Part shown: piece by piece, positions 1 through 12,021 of the stretch
Layout of the letters: the number at the start of each line of letters is the position of its first letter
Position numbering within the stretch: the first letter of the stretch is position 1
NCBI RefSeq assembly: GCF_009928485.1
Contig: NZ_JAABNP010000016.1
Location: forward strand, 1-64,000
DNA: 64,000 nucleotides
Direction: 5' to 3'
Origin: Clostridium sp. C2-6-12
GTDB taxonomy: Bacteria; Bacillota; Clostridia; Clostridiales; Clostridiaceae
Notes under the pieces: generated by a model
Told to the model about the DNA's origin: nothing
Database searches by the model: none
What the model saw: only the letters and a program-made list of their open reading frames with translations
Position numbers and translations under genes: made by a program

Positions 1-258
1 ATCACAAAGGAATGGCTTATTTATTTTTTACAGATTCTATTTATTCAACAACCTAATAACTATAAAAATAAAATAATACACCTTATTTTAATTAATACTT
101 TTATCTATTTTTATATACATATTTTATACCTAATTTAACTTTATTTCCATAATTAATAAAATTCGCCTTTAACATTCCCTGATCTTAAATGTCTAAAACC
201 TATTTAAATTTATAATTACAGTTTATATGTAGCTTTATTATTCAAACATATATAAAGA

Positions 259-301
259 AACTGCCTTACATCAAAAATTTTTTTCCTAATGTAAGGCAGT
301 T
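259..301 (-). terminator. Intrinsic terminator after the large surface protein gene
   Basis: Bases 259-271 and 289-301 form a 13-bp perfect stem (AACTGCCTTACAT with its complement). On the minus strand it sits just past the stop codon of the gene at 326-3925 and is followed by TTTCTTTAT. The rest of 1-325 is AT-rich and I see no gene in it. Confidence 0.7.
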
Positions 302-325
302 ATAAACTTAGATAGTATATTAAAT

Positions 326-3300
326 TTATTGTATATAAATTAATAATGAAGTATATTGTGAATTTCCTTTAGCATCTATCCATTGATAATATTTAGTTAT
401 TGATTTAGCAGACACTTTTGTCCAACTATCTTCATTTATAGCTACAGGAATTTTCTCATAATATTGTCCATTTTTCACATTTGGAGAAGTAGTGCTACTT
501 AATGAAATTGCCGTTGCTAATTTTAATTCATCTAAACTATTAGCTACTTTTACACTTACTACTGTTGATGGCATAGTAGGTTTAGTAGGTATCATTTCCA
601 CATTTGCAATTTGATAATTCGCATCTGGAGTAGCTTTTCTTATTACCTCTAAAGCGGTCTTGTTTTCATCAGTAAATGGAATATTCTTAAATCCAATCTT
701 AACAAAACCTGGTGTTTCTGTACCCCCAATGGTTATACCTGCATCTGTATATGCCTTAGATATTTGAACCGATGCAGTAGTAGTTACTCCATTTGAGTCT
801 ATATCCGAATAAGTTATCAAATCTGAACGTACTGATTTTCCTTGTAATAATGTTTTATATAGAGTAGCTGTGTAATCTTTAGTTGTTCCATTCTCTGCTT
901 TTACAGTATAAGTCACTTGGTTTGCACTATTTAAGAAATTGCTTGTTATTACAAAACTTCCATCTGTACCTGGAGACACTGAATTCACTGTAGTTAATGG
1001 GCTTGCCTTTATATTTGCTTTTAAGTTACTAACATCCATTTCAGTATTAGTATACGTACCAGTGCCAGCATCAGTAACAATAATTGTAGGTACAACCGCT
1101 GTAATAGTTCCACTTAAACCGCCTTCAACTATTGTTCCTGTATAATCCTTATTATCAGTGCCAGTTATGCTAAACGAAGTAATTGATTTTGCACTACTTA
1201 AAGTTCTAGAAATATTAGTTGCAGATATTTCTAGTTTTTGTTCTCCTGATTCTGGATTTGTAGCTCCAAAACCATCACTAGTTGACTTCTTCCTGATATA
1301 TATCCAATTGCCTGCTACAAAATCAGTATCTGTTAAGTCTTTATACGTTGTTATCGAGTCAAAAGATTCTGCATTTGTCCAGTTTGGATTTACAGTAACA
1401 CTCGCACTTGTAGTTACTACACAATATTCATATTTTACATTAGCTTCTAGTCCTGTTAATCTCATTGTGTAATCTTTAGGTATTGCTACTTGTTCTCTAG
1501 GTGCCAAACTTATACTTGGTGTAGCTGGTGTACTTATAAAATGTATCAGAGGATTTGAAGCTGCTTTTACTTCTTTTGTTGGATCTACTGCTGAGTTAAA
1601 TACTACATTAACATAACAACTAGATGGTGTATTTTTAGTTCCATTATTATAAAAGTCTTGTATTGCTTCCTTTTTAATTGTTATTGTCTTACTACTTGCA
1701 GTTTCATAATATTTTGTATTATCGAGTACAGTATTTCCCAAACTTACTGATTTAACTCCATTAACTTTCTTTGAACCAGTTCCTAAAGTATAGCTAAATA
1801 CTGCATCATTTGATATTCCTGAATCCATATTAAATACTACAGCCGTACTTGTAGTCACTGAAGGAGCTACTGCTACGCCTACATTTAGACTTTCAGTATA
1901 TAATTCTATATCTCCATTTAATGCTATTGGTATTTTAATAGAAGTAGTCAATGGATATCCATTGTAGTATCCTGGTGTCGTAATTCCATTATCAGCAAAT
2001 TCACTATATAGAAGTTCTTTTGAAGTACCATCAGCATAGTTAGCTATTATACGTAATTTATTAAGATCTAATTTATCATTTATAGCATAATCCAATGTGA
2101 ATCCACTAGTTGCTGCACTAACAACTTCTTTTAGACTTTGAACACCAGCTGTTTGAGGAACTTTTACATCTAATGTTGTACTAACTTGCGCAGTACTTAG
2201 TAATCTATATCCCGCTGGAACATCAACGGCTGCAATCATATTCCATGATTTTACCACTTTTCCATCAAATTGACTACCACCATCAACAGACCACGATTTT
2301 ACATTAACTTCTACTGTTTTACCGTTATCATCAGTTAATACAACTTTACTTGGAAGTATTGAATTTACTTGTCCTATATTCACTATATGTTGATTTGTAT
2401 CTAAAATCTTTCCAGGTATTTGAGTTGGATTTGATATTTTTATTCTATTATCTGTTTGTATTCCAGATGATGTTATTATTACTTTTAGTTTTGCTGTTGG
2501 TAATGGACTTACAGAACTAGTATACCCTGTTGGTAACCCTAGTGTTGCAGTTAATTCATATTCATCAGCTTTAGTTCCATCAAATGGTTTGCTACTAGCT
2601 TCTGACCAATCCTTTATTGGCATTTCTATTTGTTTTGTTGTTCCATCACTTAAAGTGCAGGTAACTTTAGCTGTAGTTGGAAGTTTTCCTGATGTTTTTA
2701 ATAATGGTAAATCTACAGCATCTCCTGGTCCACTTATCACAACATCTGCTATTCTTGTATTTGGATCAATTCCAATTATTTTTCCTCCTGTAGTAGTGTT
2801 TCCGCCTGTATTATCTCCAGTTCCTGGTGTGTTTCCACCTGTGTTACCTCCAGTACCTGGTGTTGTTCCAGAATCAACTTGTCCACTAATTGATATATTG
2901 TATTTTCCTATAACGCTTGAATTGCCAGCTGAAGTAGCTACAACTATAACACTTCCATTATCTGATGCTGTTAATAATCCACTTGAACTTATGGTTGCTT
3001 TTCCTGTTCCATTTTCAACTGACCATATTACATTCTTATCACTTGCATCGATTGGTAATACATTTGCAGTCATTTGTAAAGTTCCACCCTTAGTTGTTAT
3101 AGTACTTGAACTGCTTGATATTTCAATTTCTTCTGCAAGAACTTTATTTCCTGGGTTACTATTATCATTATTACCACTATTACCAGAATTTGATGATGCT
3201 TCCTTCCATTGTGCATATAAGCTTATATTACGATCCACAGTTAATTTTTCACCTGCATCATAGCTGGTTCCATTTCCATTTTCCTTAGTATTCCATTCAA

Positions 3301-3925
3301 CAAATTCATAGCCTTTCTTAGTAGGTTTATATAGTGAAACTTCTTCTCCCTTTTCAATACTATTTGTTCTAAGATCATCTCCATCATCATCTCTAAATCT
3401 TAAAGTATATTTAACAAGATTTTGTGGATCTCTTGCTACTGTATTTGGTGTACCTGGTGATGAATCTTCATTTCTAACTACCTGCTCTGGAGTGTAAGGG
3501 ACCGTTGGTTCACCTGATTTTCCAAAAGCCTTAGCAGGTGTAGGCACATTACTCCCTACAGCAGCTCCGCTTTCATTAAACGTATAATATTTTCCATCAA
3601 TTACAGCATTCCCTGTTTGCATTGCTCCGCTATTAGAAAATAAATAAATCTTCCCTTCAACTTGAACAACACCTGTTTGCATTACTCCATTGCTATCTAA
3701 ATAATATCGTGCTCCCTTATCATCAATCCATCCAGTTTTCATTGTTCCTGAATAGTCATAAAAATACCACTGATCACCTTTTTGCTGCCAATATCCATTG
3801 CTTTGACTAATTCCATTTTGCCAAGCATAAAAATCTACTGCTAATACACTTGATGGAACCAAAGTTCCCATAGACGTTGTTATAACTGTAGCAGCAATTA
3901 TTTTCTTTAGAAAATCACTTTTCAT
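326..3925 (-). CDS. Large secreted cell-wall-binding repeat protein with InlB-type and Ig-like domains
   Basis: Predicted exported surface protein of about 1199 aa. I place the start at 3925 (MKSDFLKKII...) because a GGGGGG ribosome site precedes it; an in-frame start at 3973 would put a non-signal segment before the signal peptide. Visible order: signal peptide ending near SSVLA; about four YYF/GW-type cell-wall-binding (choline-binding-like) repeats over the first ~110 mature residues; a Listeria-Bacteroides InlB B-repeat (GYEFVEWNT...ISLYAQWKE); a BIG2-like domain (ATISSSGLLTAS); a Gly/Thr/Asn linker (TPGTGGNTGGN); then a long series of beta-rich Ig-like or cadherin-like segments to the C-terminus. 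No catalytic domain is recognised, so adhesion or wall architecture is an inference. It is monocistronic, with its own terminator downstream. Confidence 0.8.
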   Translation of the reverse strand: MKSDFLKKIIAATVITTSMGTLVPSSVLAVDFYAWQNGISQSNGYWQQKGDQWYFYDYSGTMKTGWIDDKGARYYLDSNGVMQTGVVQVEGKIYLFSNSGAMQTGNAVIDGKYYTFNESGAAVGSNVPTPAKAFGKSGEPTVPYTPEQVVRNEDSSPGTPNTVARDPQNLVKYTLRFRDDDGDDLRTNSIEKGEEVSLYKPTKKGYEFVEWNTKENGNGTSYDAGEKLTVDRNISLYAQWKEASSNSGNSGNNDNSNPGNKVLAEEIEISSSSSTITTKGGTLQMTANVLPIDASDKNVIWSVENGTGKATISSSGLLTASDNGSVIVVATSAGNSSVIGKYNISISGQVDSGTTPGTGGNTGGNTPGTGDNTGGNTTTGGKIIGIDPNTRIADVVISGPGDAVDLPLLKTSGKLPTTAKVTCTLSDGTTKQIEMPIKDWSEASSKPFDGTKADEYELTATLGLPTGYTSSVSPLPTAKLKVIITSSGIQTDNRIKISNPTQIPGKILDTNQHIVNIGQVNSILPSKVVLTDDNGKTVEVNVKSWSVDGGSQFDGKVVKSWNMIAAVDVPAGYRLLSTAQVSTTLDVKVPQTAGVQSLKEVVSAATSGFTLDYAINDKLDLNKLRIIANYADGTSKELLYSEFADNGITTPGYYNGYPLTTSIKIPIALNGDIELYTESLNVGVAVAPSVTTSTAVVFNMDSGISNDAVFSYTLGTGSKKVNGVKSVSLGNTVLDNTKYYETASSKTITIKKEAIQDFYNNGTKNTPSSCYVNVVFNSAVDPTKEVKAASNPLIHFISTPATPSISLAPREQVAIPKDYTMRLTGLEANVKYEYCVVTTSASVTVNPNWTNAESFDSITTYKDLTDTDFVAGNWIYIRKKSTSDGFGATNPESGEQKLEISATNISRTLSSAKSITSFSITGTDNKDYTGTIVEGGLSGTITAVVPTIIVTDAGTGTYTNTEMDVSNLKANIKASPLTTVNSVSPGTDGSFVITSNFLNSANQVTYTVKAENGTTKDYTATLYKTLLQGKSVRSDLITYSDIDSNGVTTTASVQISKAYTDAGITIGGTETPGFVKIGFKNIPFTDENKTALEVIRKATPDANYQIANVEMIPTKPTMPSTVVSVKVANSLDELKLATAISLSSTTSPNVKNGQYYEKIPVAINEDSWTKVSAKSITKYYQWIDAKGNSQYTSLLIYIQ

Positions 3926-4092
3926 TAAAACTTCCCCCCGTATAAAATTTATTATGTCTCCAATATAAATCAATTGATTAATCTATATTATAAATCTCAT
4001 CAAATATGGCGTATAAATCTATTTTCGATATATTTCTCTATAACTATAGTACTATAAAAAAAAGTTATATACTAGGACATTTATCAAAAAAA

Positions 4093-4121
4093 TCCTCTAC
4101 ACCCATATTTGATGTAGAGGA
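4093..4121 (-). terminator. Intrinsic terminator of the 16-residue-repeat surface protein
   Basis: Stem TCCTCTACA / TGTAGAGGA with an 11-nt loop; the minus-strand transcript continues into a run of seven U (complement of 4084-4092). It lies about 60 nt after the stop codon of the 4183-6024 gene. Confidence 0.8.
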
Positions 4122-4182
4122 CTTATTATTCTAAAATAGTTTATTTTTGAATCAGTAAATAAGTTAAGGATATATTATTCTA

Positions 4183-6024
4183 TTATCTTAAAACGCCTTC
4201 TGAATCAAAAACATATTTTTTGCCATCAATATATCTTGATCCTGTAACCATTCTTCCATTAACATTGAAATAATATGTTTTCCCATCAACAGTAATCCAT
4301 TCATTTTTCTTCATCTTACCACTGTTTTCATCTAAGTAATACCATCCATCAGAACCTTCCACCCAGCCTGTTTTCATTGATCCATCTATATCTGCAAAAT
4401 ACCAGCTTCCATCTGCTCTAAACCAGCCTGCTTTCATTTCTGACGACGGATCTTCAAAATAATACCACTTATCTCCTACTTTAAACCAACCAATAGCAGA
4501 TTGTCCATTATCTTTTAAATAGTGCCACCTATCTTTATTTGATTTCCAAGCAGAAGTTGCCATAGTTCCATCTTCATTGAAATAATACCAATAATCTTCT
4601 ACCTTAAACCAGCCCTTGGCCATCTTTCCATCTGCTTTTACATAATAAGTTTTACCTGCAACCTTAACCCATTCCATCTTCTTAACAGTTCCATCTTCAC
4701 CAACATAATACTTCTCTCCATTATCTTCGATCCATTGATTAAAGATTTCATATCCTTTTTTCTTATCAAAATAGCATCTCTTACCATCTACAATTTGCCA
4801 TCCTGTTTCCATTGCACCATCAATTCTATTAAAGTAGTAAGTTTTTCCTCCTATATTTTGAACTCCCTTTAAACTTATTCCATCTTTATCATAATAATAT
4901 CTATATCCGTCTCTCTTTCCCCAGCCTTTTTCATTATCAAATCTGTCAAAGACTTTATCCCAAGCATCATCTACATCATCATTTTTCTCACTAATAGAAT
5001 CCGATAAGTCATTCATAGAATTACTTAATTGATCAAGTGCCGATGTCACCTTATTCGAAGCATCATTAATGCTATTTGTAACACCAGTAATTTTATTTGA
5101 AGCATCTGATATACTTGATTTCACTTGACTTGTAACTTGTGGTTGTATTAACGCTATTAATTGGTCTTTACTCATCCCAGCTAATTGTTGATTTATTATA
5201 CCTATCAATTGTTCCTTGCTCATTCCTGATAATTGTTGATCCATAGTTGCTATCAATTGTTCTTTGCTCATTCTTGACAGTTGATCATCCATAATTCCTA
5301 TCAATTGCTCTTTTGTCATTCCTGATAATTGTTCATTCATAATTCCTATCAATTGTTCCTTGCTCATTGCTGACAATTGTTGATTCATAATTGCTATCAG
5401 TTGTTCCTTTGTCATTCCTGATAAAACATGGTTCATCATTGCCAATAATTGTTCCTTAGTCATCGTTGATACTGATGCTGCTGGTACTCCCAAGCTAACC
5501 ATCATTCCTCGTAATTGCGCTTCAGTCATACCTGATAATTGCTTACTTATCATTGCTATTAATTGTTCTTTGCTCATTGTTGATAATTGTCCATTTATCA
5601 TTGTTATCAATTGTTCTTTAGTCATTGCTGATAATTGCTGATTCATCATTGCCAGCAATTGTTCTTTTGTCATTGCTGATAATTGTTGATGTATCATTCC
5701 TCGTAATTGTGTTTCACTCATACCTGCTAACTGTTGATCTATCATTGCAATTAATTGTTCTTTTGACATACTTTGTAATTGAGCATTTATTATATTCTTC
5801 AATTGATTTGTGTCCATATTGTTTAATTGTTGTTTTACCAAACTATTTATTTCTTCATCTAAGAATACAGATTTAGGATCCTGAGCTTGTACAGTATCAG
5901 CCTTAGCATTTACATAAAATATATTTAAATTATCATTTTTACTTAAATTACTTATTGGCATCAATGCGCATATGCTTGTTATAGCTAGTAGTAATACAAC
6001 AACTTTATTAATTCTTTTTATCAT
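4183..6024 (-). CDS. Secreted protein with tandem 16-residue helical repeats and C-terminal cell-wall-binding repeats
   Basis: 613 aa. An N-terminal hydrophobic signal segment (VVVLLLAITSICALM) is followed by about 14 tandem copies of a 16-residue unit with consensus M(S/T)KEQLIxMxxQQLSG (residues ~70-309). Next come a short Ser/Asn/Asp-rich segment (DASNKITGVTNSINDASNKV) and about ten cell-wall-binding repeats of the GWxxxDGxWYYF type to the C-terminus. The 16-residue period, with Leu/Met at fixed positions, suggests stacked helices or a coiled-coil-like stalk rather than an enzyme. One unit is expanded to 22 residues with an inserted GVPAAS segment. A wall-anchored spacer or adhesin is an inference. 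It has its own terminator and may be co-regulated with the similar surface gene downstream. Confidence 0.8.
   Translation of the reverse strand: MIKRINKVVVLLLAITSICALMPISNLSKNDNLNIFYVNAKADTVQAQDPKSVFLDEEINSLVKQQLNNMDTNQLKNIINAQLQSMSKEQLIAMIDQQLAGMSETQLRGMIHQQLSAMTKEQLLAMMNQQLSAMTKEQLITMINGQLSTMSKEQLIAMISKQLSGMTEAQLRGMMVSLGVPAASVSTMTKEQLLAMMNHVLSGMTKEQLIAIMNQQLSAMSKEQLIGIMNEQLSGMTKEQLIGIMDDQLSRMSKEQLIATMDQQLSGMSKEQLIGIINQQLAGMSKDQLIALIQPQVTSQVKSSISDASNKITGVTNSINDASNKVTSALDQLSNSMNDLSDSISEKNDDVDDAWDKVFDRFDNEKGWGKRDGYRYYYDKDGISLKGVQNIGGKTYYFNRIDGAMETGWQIVDGKRCYFDKKKGYEIFNQWIEDNGEKYYVGEDGTVKKMEWVKVAGKTYYVKADGKMAKGWFKVEDYWYYFNEDGTMATSAWKSNKDRWHYLKDNGQSAIGWFKVGDKWYYFEDPSSEMKAGWFRADGSWYFADIDGSMKTGWVEGSDGWYYLDENSGKMKKNEWITVDGKTYYFNVNGRMVTGSRYIDGKKYVFDSEGVLR
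5098..5817 (-). repeat. 48-bp tandem coding repeats (16-aa units)
   Basis: About 14 diverged 48-bp units lie inside the surface protein gene, each encoding a KEQLI-centred 16-residue unit. The repeats are in frame, so slippage by whole units would change stalk length without a frameshift. One unit carries an extra 18 bp. Confidence 0.85.
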
Positions 6025-6132
6025 AATTTATCGCCTCCAAAATATCTAATCATATTATACCATTTATACTGACCAGTTCAAGTTTTTTATATAAATTTTA
6101 AGTATAACTGATTAAAATATACAAATAAAAAG

Positions 6133-6167
6133 GTGTTTTATAACAATAATATATCATTATAAAACAC
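6133..6167 (-). terminator. Terminator after the GGDEF/HD-GYP gene
   Basis: Stem GTGTTTTATAA / TTATAAAACAC, followed on the minus strand by CCTTTTTATTT. It is just past the stop codon at 6176. Confidence 0.75.
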
Positions 6168-6175
6168 TCTTATTC

Positions 6176-8236
6176 CTAATCAAAAAATCCTTCTTCTTCT
6201 AACATTGAAATAAATTCTTTTGCAATTTCAGGATCAAATTGTGTACCTGCACATCTCTTATATTCTTCTTTCACATAATCTTTATCAAAGGCTTCTTTAT
6301 AAACTCTTTTATTTGTCATTACATCAAAAGAATCAACTATATTTAATATTCTTGCTAGTAAAGGAATTTGTTCTCCCTTTAATCCATTTGGATATCCTGT
6401 ACCATCATACCTTTCATGATGTGCTAATATTTCATTTGCAATATGTGCAAATTCTGGACTTGATGATGCTATTCTATATCCTATATCACAATGGGTTTTC
6501 ATAATAGCCCATTCTTCATCCGTAAGCTTTCCTGGTTTCATTAAAACATGTTCTGGTATTCCAATTTTACCTATATCATGAAGTGATGATAATAATTCAA
6601 GTTCATCTAACTTTTCTGCTGCAAGCCCAATTCTTTTTCCTAATTTATAACTTAAATTTTTAATTCTTACAGTATGCTCTTCTGTTTCGCTGTGCTTTAC
6701 ATGCAAAGTCTTTAGAAGCGAGTTTATTGCAGTACTTCTAGCACTCTTATCCTCCATGAGTTTATTTCTATACATTCTTTTTTCTGCTAAACTCATTACA
6801 GCTTCTGTATCTTGATTTTCTTCATCTGGAGCAGCATGTCCCCAAGCTATACTTATATTAAAATGAAACTTCATTCCATTTTCACACTTGTCTTTTATAT
6901 TTTCTATTACCTTATCTACATAAGCATCATCCTTATTAATGACTAATATTACAAATTCATCCCCACCCCATCTTGAAACAATATCATCTGGCTCGCAGCT
7001 TTCAATAAGTATGTTACTCACAATACATAACAACTTATCTCCTTCTAAATGGCCCAATGCATCATTAGTAAGCTTCAATCCATTAAGATCTCCCATTATA
7101 ATATGATACTTTGTATTTTTGTTTTTATCTAGTGCACTAAACATTCTCTCCATATGAGCCCTATTCTTAAGTCCTGTGAGTTTATCTGAATAGCTCAAAA
7201 ATGAAATTTCTTCATTAGCAGAATATATTATTGATAACATTTTATTAGTAGAATCAGCTAATTTGCTAATTTCATCTTTACCAGACATCTTTATTGTTAA
7301 TGTAGTATCTTTAGTATCGGCAACTTTATCCATAAAGTTTGTTAACGTAAAAACTCTTTTCAATATATATTTGTTAATAACATAAGTATTAAAAGCTATA
7401 ATCACAACCATTAATCCCAAAAATTGAAAGATAAAACTTTTGAAGAAATGAGTAATATTTTCTTCATTATAGTTTATATTAAATGTAGTCATAACAATAT
7501 TATCATTGCCATTAATATCCTTCATTATCTTGTCAGTTTCAGCTTCTTCTTTATTATATGCAATTATTCCATTATCAGAATTTATATATTCTATATTCTC
7601 ACTTTGTTTAAATTTTTCTGCTTGAGCTTCTTTAAATTTCACATTAACTGCTGTAATTTTTTCTATATAATTTAATAATTTCTCGTCAACTTCTCGAACC
7701 ATTATTAAATAACCATTACTTTTTGCCTGCTTATCAGATGAAGTCACATCTAAAATTCCAATTACATAAAAATGTCCAAGCCATGATAACAAACCTGTTT
7801 TTTTAGCAGCTGTCTTTTGAAAATTTTTATTATTTTCTAAAAGTTTTTCAACAAAAATTTTGCTAATTCCTTCTTTAATATTATTTTCCTTGTAATAAAT
7901 TATATTTTTATCATTGTCTAAATAAATAATACTCTTTACTTTTATATTTTCCAGAGTGTCTTCTTGTAAATTTGACTCAATATATTCCTCAGTTGGATTA
8001 CTTATAAACTTATATGTATCATCCCATTGTCCCCAATCAACAAGAACGCTTTCCAAGCTTTTTTCTTCTTCATTTATTATGTAATCCATTACTTCATAGC
8101 TTTTTTTAATACGTTGCTCTTGATTCCTATTTATGTACCCAAAGTAGGAGGAATAAAATATTGCGATAGTAACTACAATCACTGCTGTAACACTTATTAA
8201 TCCCATCAATAGTGTTTTATATTTAATACTCATCAT
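6176..8236 (-). CDS. Membrane c-di-GMP signalling protein: CHASE4-like sensor, GGDEF, HD-GYP
   Basis: 686 aa. TM1 lies near residues 9-31 (LLMGLISVTAVIVVTIAIF). An extracytoplasmic segment with a CHASE4-like signature (VLVDWGQWDDTY) follows, then TM2 (FLGLMVVIIAF). The GGDEF domain keeps an intact WGGDEF motif. The HD-GYP domain has HDIGKIGIP and HHERYDGTGYPNGL intact. By family knowledge, GGDEF proteins make c-di-GMP and HD-GYP proteins degrade it. Both active-site motifs look complete, so it may be bifunctional or switched by an extracellular signal. I do not see a clear RxxD inhibitory site. Two adjacent ATGs (8236, 8233) follow AGGAGG; the second has the better spacing. It is a single gene with its own terminator. 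Confidence 0.9.
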   Translation of the reverse strand: MMSIKYKTLLMGLISVTAVIVVTIAIFYSSYFGYINRNQEQRIKKSYEVMDYIINEEEKSLESVLVDWGQWDDTYKFISNPTEEYIESNLQEDTLENIKVKSIIYLDNDKNIIYYKENNIKEGISKIFVEKLLENNKNFQKTAAKKTGLLSWLGHFYVIGILDVTSSDKQAKSNGYLIMVREVDEKLLNYIEKITAVNVKFKEAQAEKFKQSENIEYINSDNGIIAYNKEEAETDKIMKDINGNDNIVMTTFNINYNEENITHFFKSFIFQFLGLMVVIIAFNTYVINKYILKRVFTLTNFMDKVADTKDTTLTIKMSGKDEISKLADSTNKMLSIIYSANEEISFLSYSDKLTGLKNRAHMERMFSALDKNKNTKYHIIMGDLNGLKLTNDALGHLEGDKLLCIVSNILIESCEPDDIVSRWGGDEFVILVINKDDAYVDKVIENIKDKCENGMKFHFNISIAWGHAAPDEENQDTEAVMSLAEKRMYRNKLMEDKSARSTAINSLLKTLHVKHSETEEHTVRIKNLSYKLGKRIGLAAEKLDELELLSSLHDIGKIGIPEHVLMKPGKLTDEEWAIMKTHCDIGYRIASSSPEFAHIANEILAHHERYDGTGYPNGLKGEQIPLLARILNIVDSFDVMTNKRVYKEAFDKDYVKEEYKRCAGTQFDPEIAKEFISMLEEEGFFD

Positions 8237-8268
8237 TATTGCCTCCTCATAAATTACCAGTATTTTAA

Positions 8269-8311
8269 ATAGCTATAGTTAATTTGGAATAAAAATTAAC
8301 TTAATAGCTAT
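8269..8311. repeat. Inverted repeat upstream of the GGDEF/HD-GYP gene
   Basis: ATAGCTAT...ATAGCTAT arms with a further GTTAATTT / AAATTAAC pairing inside form a ~17-bp imperfect hairpin about 35 nt 5' of the start codon. It has no U-run and could be an operator or an mRNA leader hairpin. The rest of 8237-8520 is AT-rich with no gene or riboswitch signature that I recognise. Confidence 0.4.
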
Positions 8312-8520
8312 AAGAAAATATCCTAACTACAATATTAATCAGATTATATAATTACCTTATAAAAACCTATGCGAATAAAAAAATAAACTTTGATTTTCAT
8401 ATTTATACTGTCACACTAATAGTATCATTATTTTTTATACCATTCAACAAATGTGAGTAATATCAGTCAAAAATAGAATTTATATAAAATATATTACAAG
8501 TTTTATATAAATAATTAAAA

Positions 8521-8569
8521 AAAGGTAGGTATGCTATATATCTGTCAATAATATAACATACTTACCTTT
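8521..8569 (-). terminator. guaA terminator
   Basis: Stem AAAGGTAGGTATG pairs with CATACTTACCTTT (one bulge) and is flanked by T/A runs on both sides, so it could work in both directions. It lies about 55 nt beyond the guaA stop codon. Confidence 0.75.
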
Positions 8570-8624
8570 TTACATTTTTATTTAATTTTAATTATTGTAA
8601 TAATCCAAATATCATTATATATCT

Positions 8625-10166
8625 TTATTCAAATTCTATAGTAGCTGGTGGTTTTCCTGTGCAATCATACATTACACGATTAACCCCTTTAACTTCATTT
8701 ACAATTCTAGTTGTTACTTTTCCAAGTACTTCCCATGGAAGTTCAGCCGATTCTGCTGTCATGAAATCACTTGTAGTTACTGCACGAAGTGCTATTGCAT
8801 AATCATAAGTTCTTTCATCTCCCATTACACCTACTGAACGCATATTAGTAAGTGCTGCAAAATATTGACCTATTTCTTTATCAATACCTGCTTTTGCAAT
8901 TTCTTCTCTATAAATAAAGTCAGCTTCTTGAACAATTTTAACTTTTTCAGCTGTTACTTCACCTATTATACGAATTCCAAGACCTGGACCTGGGAATGGT
9001 TGTCTGTAAACTAACTTTTCAGGGATACCAAGTTCTAAACCTGCTTTACGTACTTCATCTTTAAATAATAATCTTAATGGTTCTATTATTTCTTTAAAAT
9101 CTACATAATCAGGAAGTCCTCCAACATTATGATGTGATTTTATTACTGCTGATTTACCAAGACCGCTTTCAATTACATCTGGATAAATAGTTCCTTGTAC
9201 TAAGAAATCAACTGTTCCTATTTTCTTAGCTTCTTCTTCAAATACTCTAATGAATTCTTCACCAATTATTTTTCTCTTTTCTTCTGGTTCTTCTATTCCT
9301 GCTAATTTTTCGTAAAATCTTTCTTGAGCATTTACACGAATAAAGTTTAAATTGTATTGACCATTAGGTCCAAATACTTCTTCAACTTCATCTCCTTCAT
9401 TTTTACGAAGTAAACCATGATCAACAAATACACATGTTAATTGATTTCCAACAGCTTTTGAAAGCAATACCGCTGCAACAGATGAATCAACTCCGCCTGA
9501 TAATGCACATAATACTTTACCAGTTCCAACCTTTTCGCGTATTTCTTCAATTGTCTTTTCAACAAAGGAATCCATTTTCCAATCTCCAGAGCAACCACAA
9601 ACATCATACACAAAGTTTGAAAGCATCTTTGTTCCTTCTTGGGTATGCATTACTTCTGGATGAAATTGAACTGCATATAGATTTTTTTCTTCACATTCCA
9701 TACCTGCAACTGGACATACTGGAGTATTTGCTACTATTTTAAAGCCTTCTGGTGCTTTTTCTATATAGTCTGTATGGCTCATCCAACAAATTGTTGATGA
9801 TGATACACCTTTAAAAATCTTTGAATCTGCATTAACATCAACTTTTGTTTTACCATATTCACTTACAGGAGCTGTTGCAACCTTTCCTCCAAGAACATGT
9901 GACATTAATTGTGAACCGTAGCATATTCCAAGTATAGGAATTCCAGCTTCAAATAATTCTTTATCACATAAAGGAGAATCCTCACCATATACACTGTTTG
10001 GCCCACCTGTAAATATGATTCCCTTTGGATTCATTTCTTTTATCTCTTCAACACTTAAAGTATATGGATGAACTTCGCAATATACATTACATTCTCTAAC
10101 TCTTCTAGCAATTAACTGATTATATTGTCCGCCGAAATCAATAACTAAAATTAATTCTTTTTTCAT
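8625..10166 (-). CDS. guaA: GMP synthase (glutamine-hydrolysing)
   Basis: 513 aa, full length for GuaA. It converts XMP, glutamine and ATP to GMP. The N-terminal class I glutamine amidotransferase domain has the nucleophile Cys in GICYGSQ and the His/Glu pair in QFHPEV. The ATP-pyrophosphatase domain has the P-loop LSGGVDSSV. The C-terminal dimerisation domain ends [11 protein letters not shown], as usual for the family. Start ATG at 10166 follows AGGAGGAAACC. It lies downstream of guaB, and the two together take IMP to GMP. The 234-nt gap to guaB contains an inverted repeat but no clear terminator, so co-transcription from the guanine riboswitch is possible. Confidence 0.98.
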   Translation of the reverse strand: MKKELILVIDFGGQYNQLIARRVRECNVYCEVHPYTLSVEEIKEMNPKGIIFTGGPNSVYGEDSPLCDKELFEAGIPILGICYGSQLMSHVLGGKVATAPVSEYGKTKVDVNADSKIFKGVSSSTICWMSHTDYIEKAPEGFKIVANTPVCPVAGMECEEKNLYAVQFHPEVMHTQEGTKMLSNFVYDVCGCSGDWKMDSFVEKTIEEIREKVGTGKVLCALSGGVDSSVAAVLLSKAVGNQLTCVFVDHGLLRKNEGDEVEEVFGPNGQYNLNFIRVNAQERFYEKLAGIEEPEEKRKIIGEEFIRVFEEEAKKIGTVDFLVQGTIYPDVIESGLGKSAVIKSHHNVGGLPDYVDFKEIIEPLRLLFKDEVRKAGLELGIPEKLVYRQPFPGPGLGIRIIGEVTAEKVKIVQEADFIYREEIAKAGIDKEIGQYFAALTNMRSVGVMGDERTYDYAIALRAVTTSDFMTAESAELPWEVLGKVTTRIVNEVKGVNRVMYDCTGKPPATIEFE

Positions 10167-10287
10167 GGTTTCCTCCTAAAAAGTTATTCTATTTGTATTA
10201 TTAACTAAATACATTAATTTATCAATATAAAATACGAATTTTTTTTATATTTATCTACTTTTTATTCGTAATATTATATAAAATAGC

Positions 10288-10359
10288 ATAATGCACAACG
10301 TGCATTACATTTAATTACTAATTATGTAATAATAATTAAAATTGTACATTGTGCATTAT
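10288..10359. repeat. Imperfect palindromic intergenic repeat between guaB and guaA
   Basis: Arms 10288-10317 and 10333-10359 are imperfect inverted copies containing ATAATGCACAA and its complement TTGTGCATTAT, plus TTAATTA/TAATTAA. It resembles short palindromic intergenic repeats common in clostridial genomes. It could fold in the guaB-guaA mRNA and act as a processing or stability element. Confidence 0.6.
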
Positions 10360-10400
10360 TTAAACAGTAATTATTGATGTTAATCTCAAATAATTGACAA

Positions 10401-11870
<1,470 letters not shown>

Positions 11871-11950
11871 TCAGTTTTTGAATTATTTATTTCATTTTTC
11901 ATAATTTATGACTACTTATCCTGCATTTATAATGCTATTTTTATGTACAA

Positions 11951-11987
11951 AAAAAGCACATTAACACTCTAAGTGATGTTAATATGC
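11951..11987 (-). terminator. Riboswitch expression-platform terminator for guaB
   Basis: On the minus strand a ~12-bp stem (GCATATTAACAT... / ...GTTAATGTGC) is followed directly by TTTTTTG. It sits between the purine aptamer and the guaB start, as expected for transcriptional OFF control. Confidence 0.85.
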
Positions 11988-12021
11988 TAATAAAAATATA
12001 AATTTAGCCTATACTAATATC

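Noticed and set aside
2589-3288. Plus-strand frames opposite the large surface protein and similar long frames opposite other genes
   Set aside because: Composition follows the complementary strand of real genes, without ribosome sites or domain signatures.
5098-5817. CRISPR array, because of regular repeats
   Set aside because: The repeats are contiguous, in frame and coding, without unique spacers.
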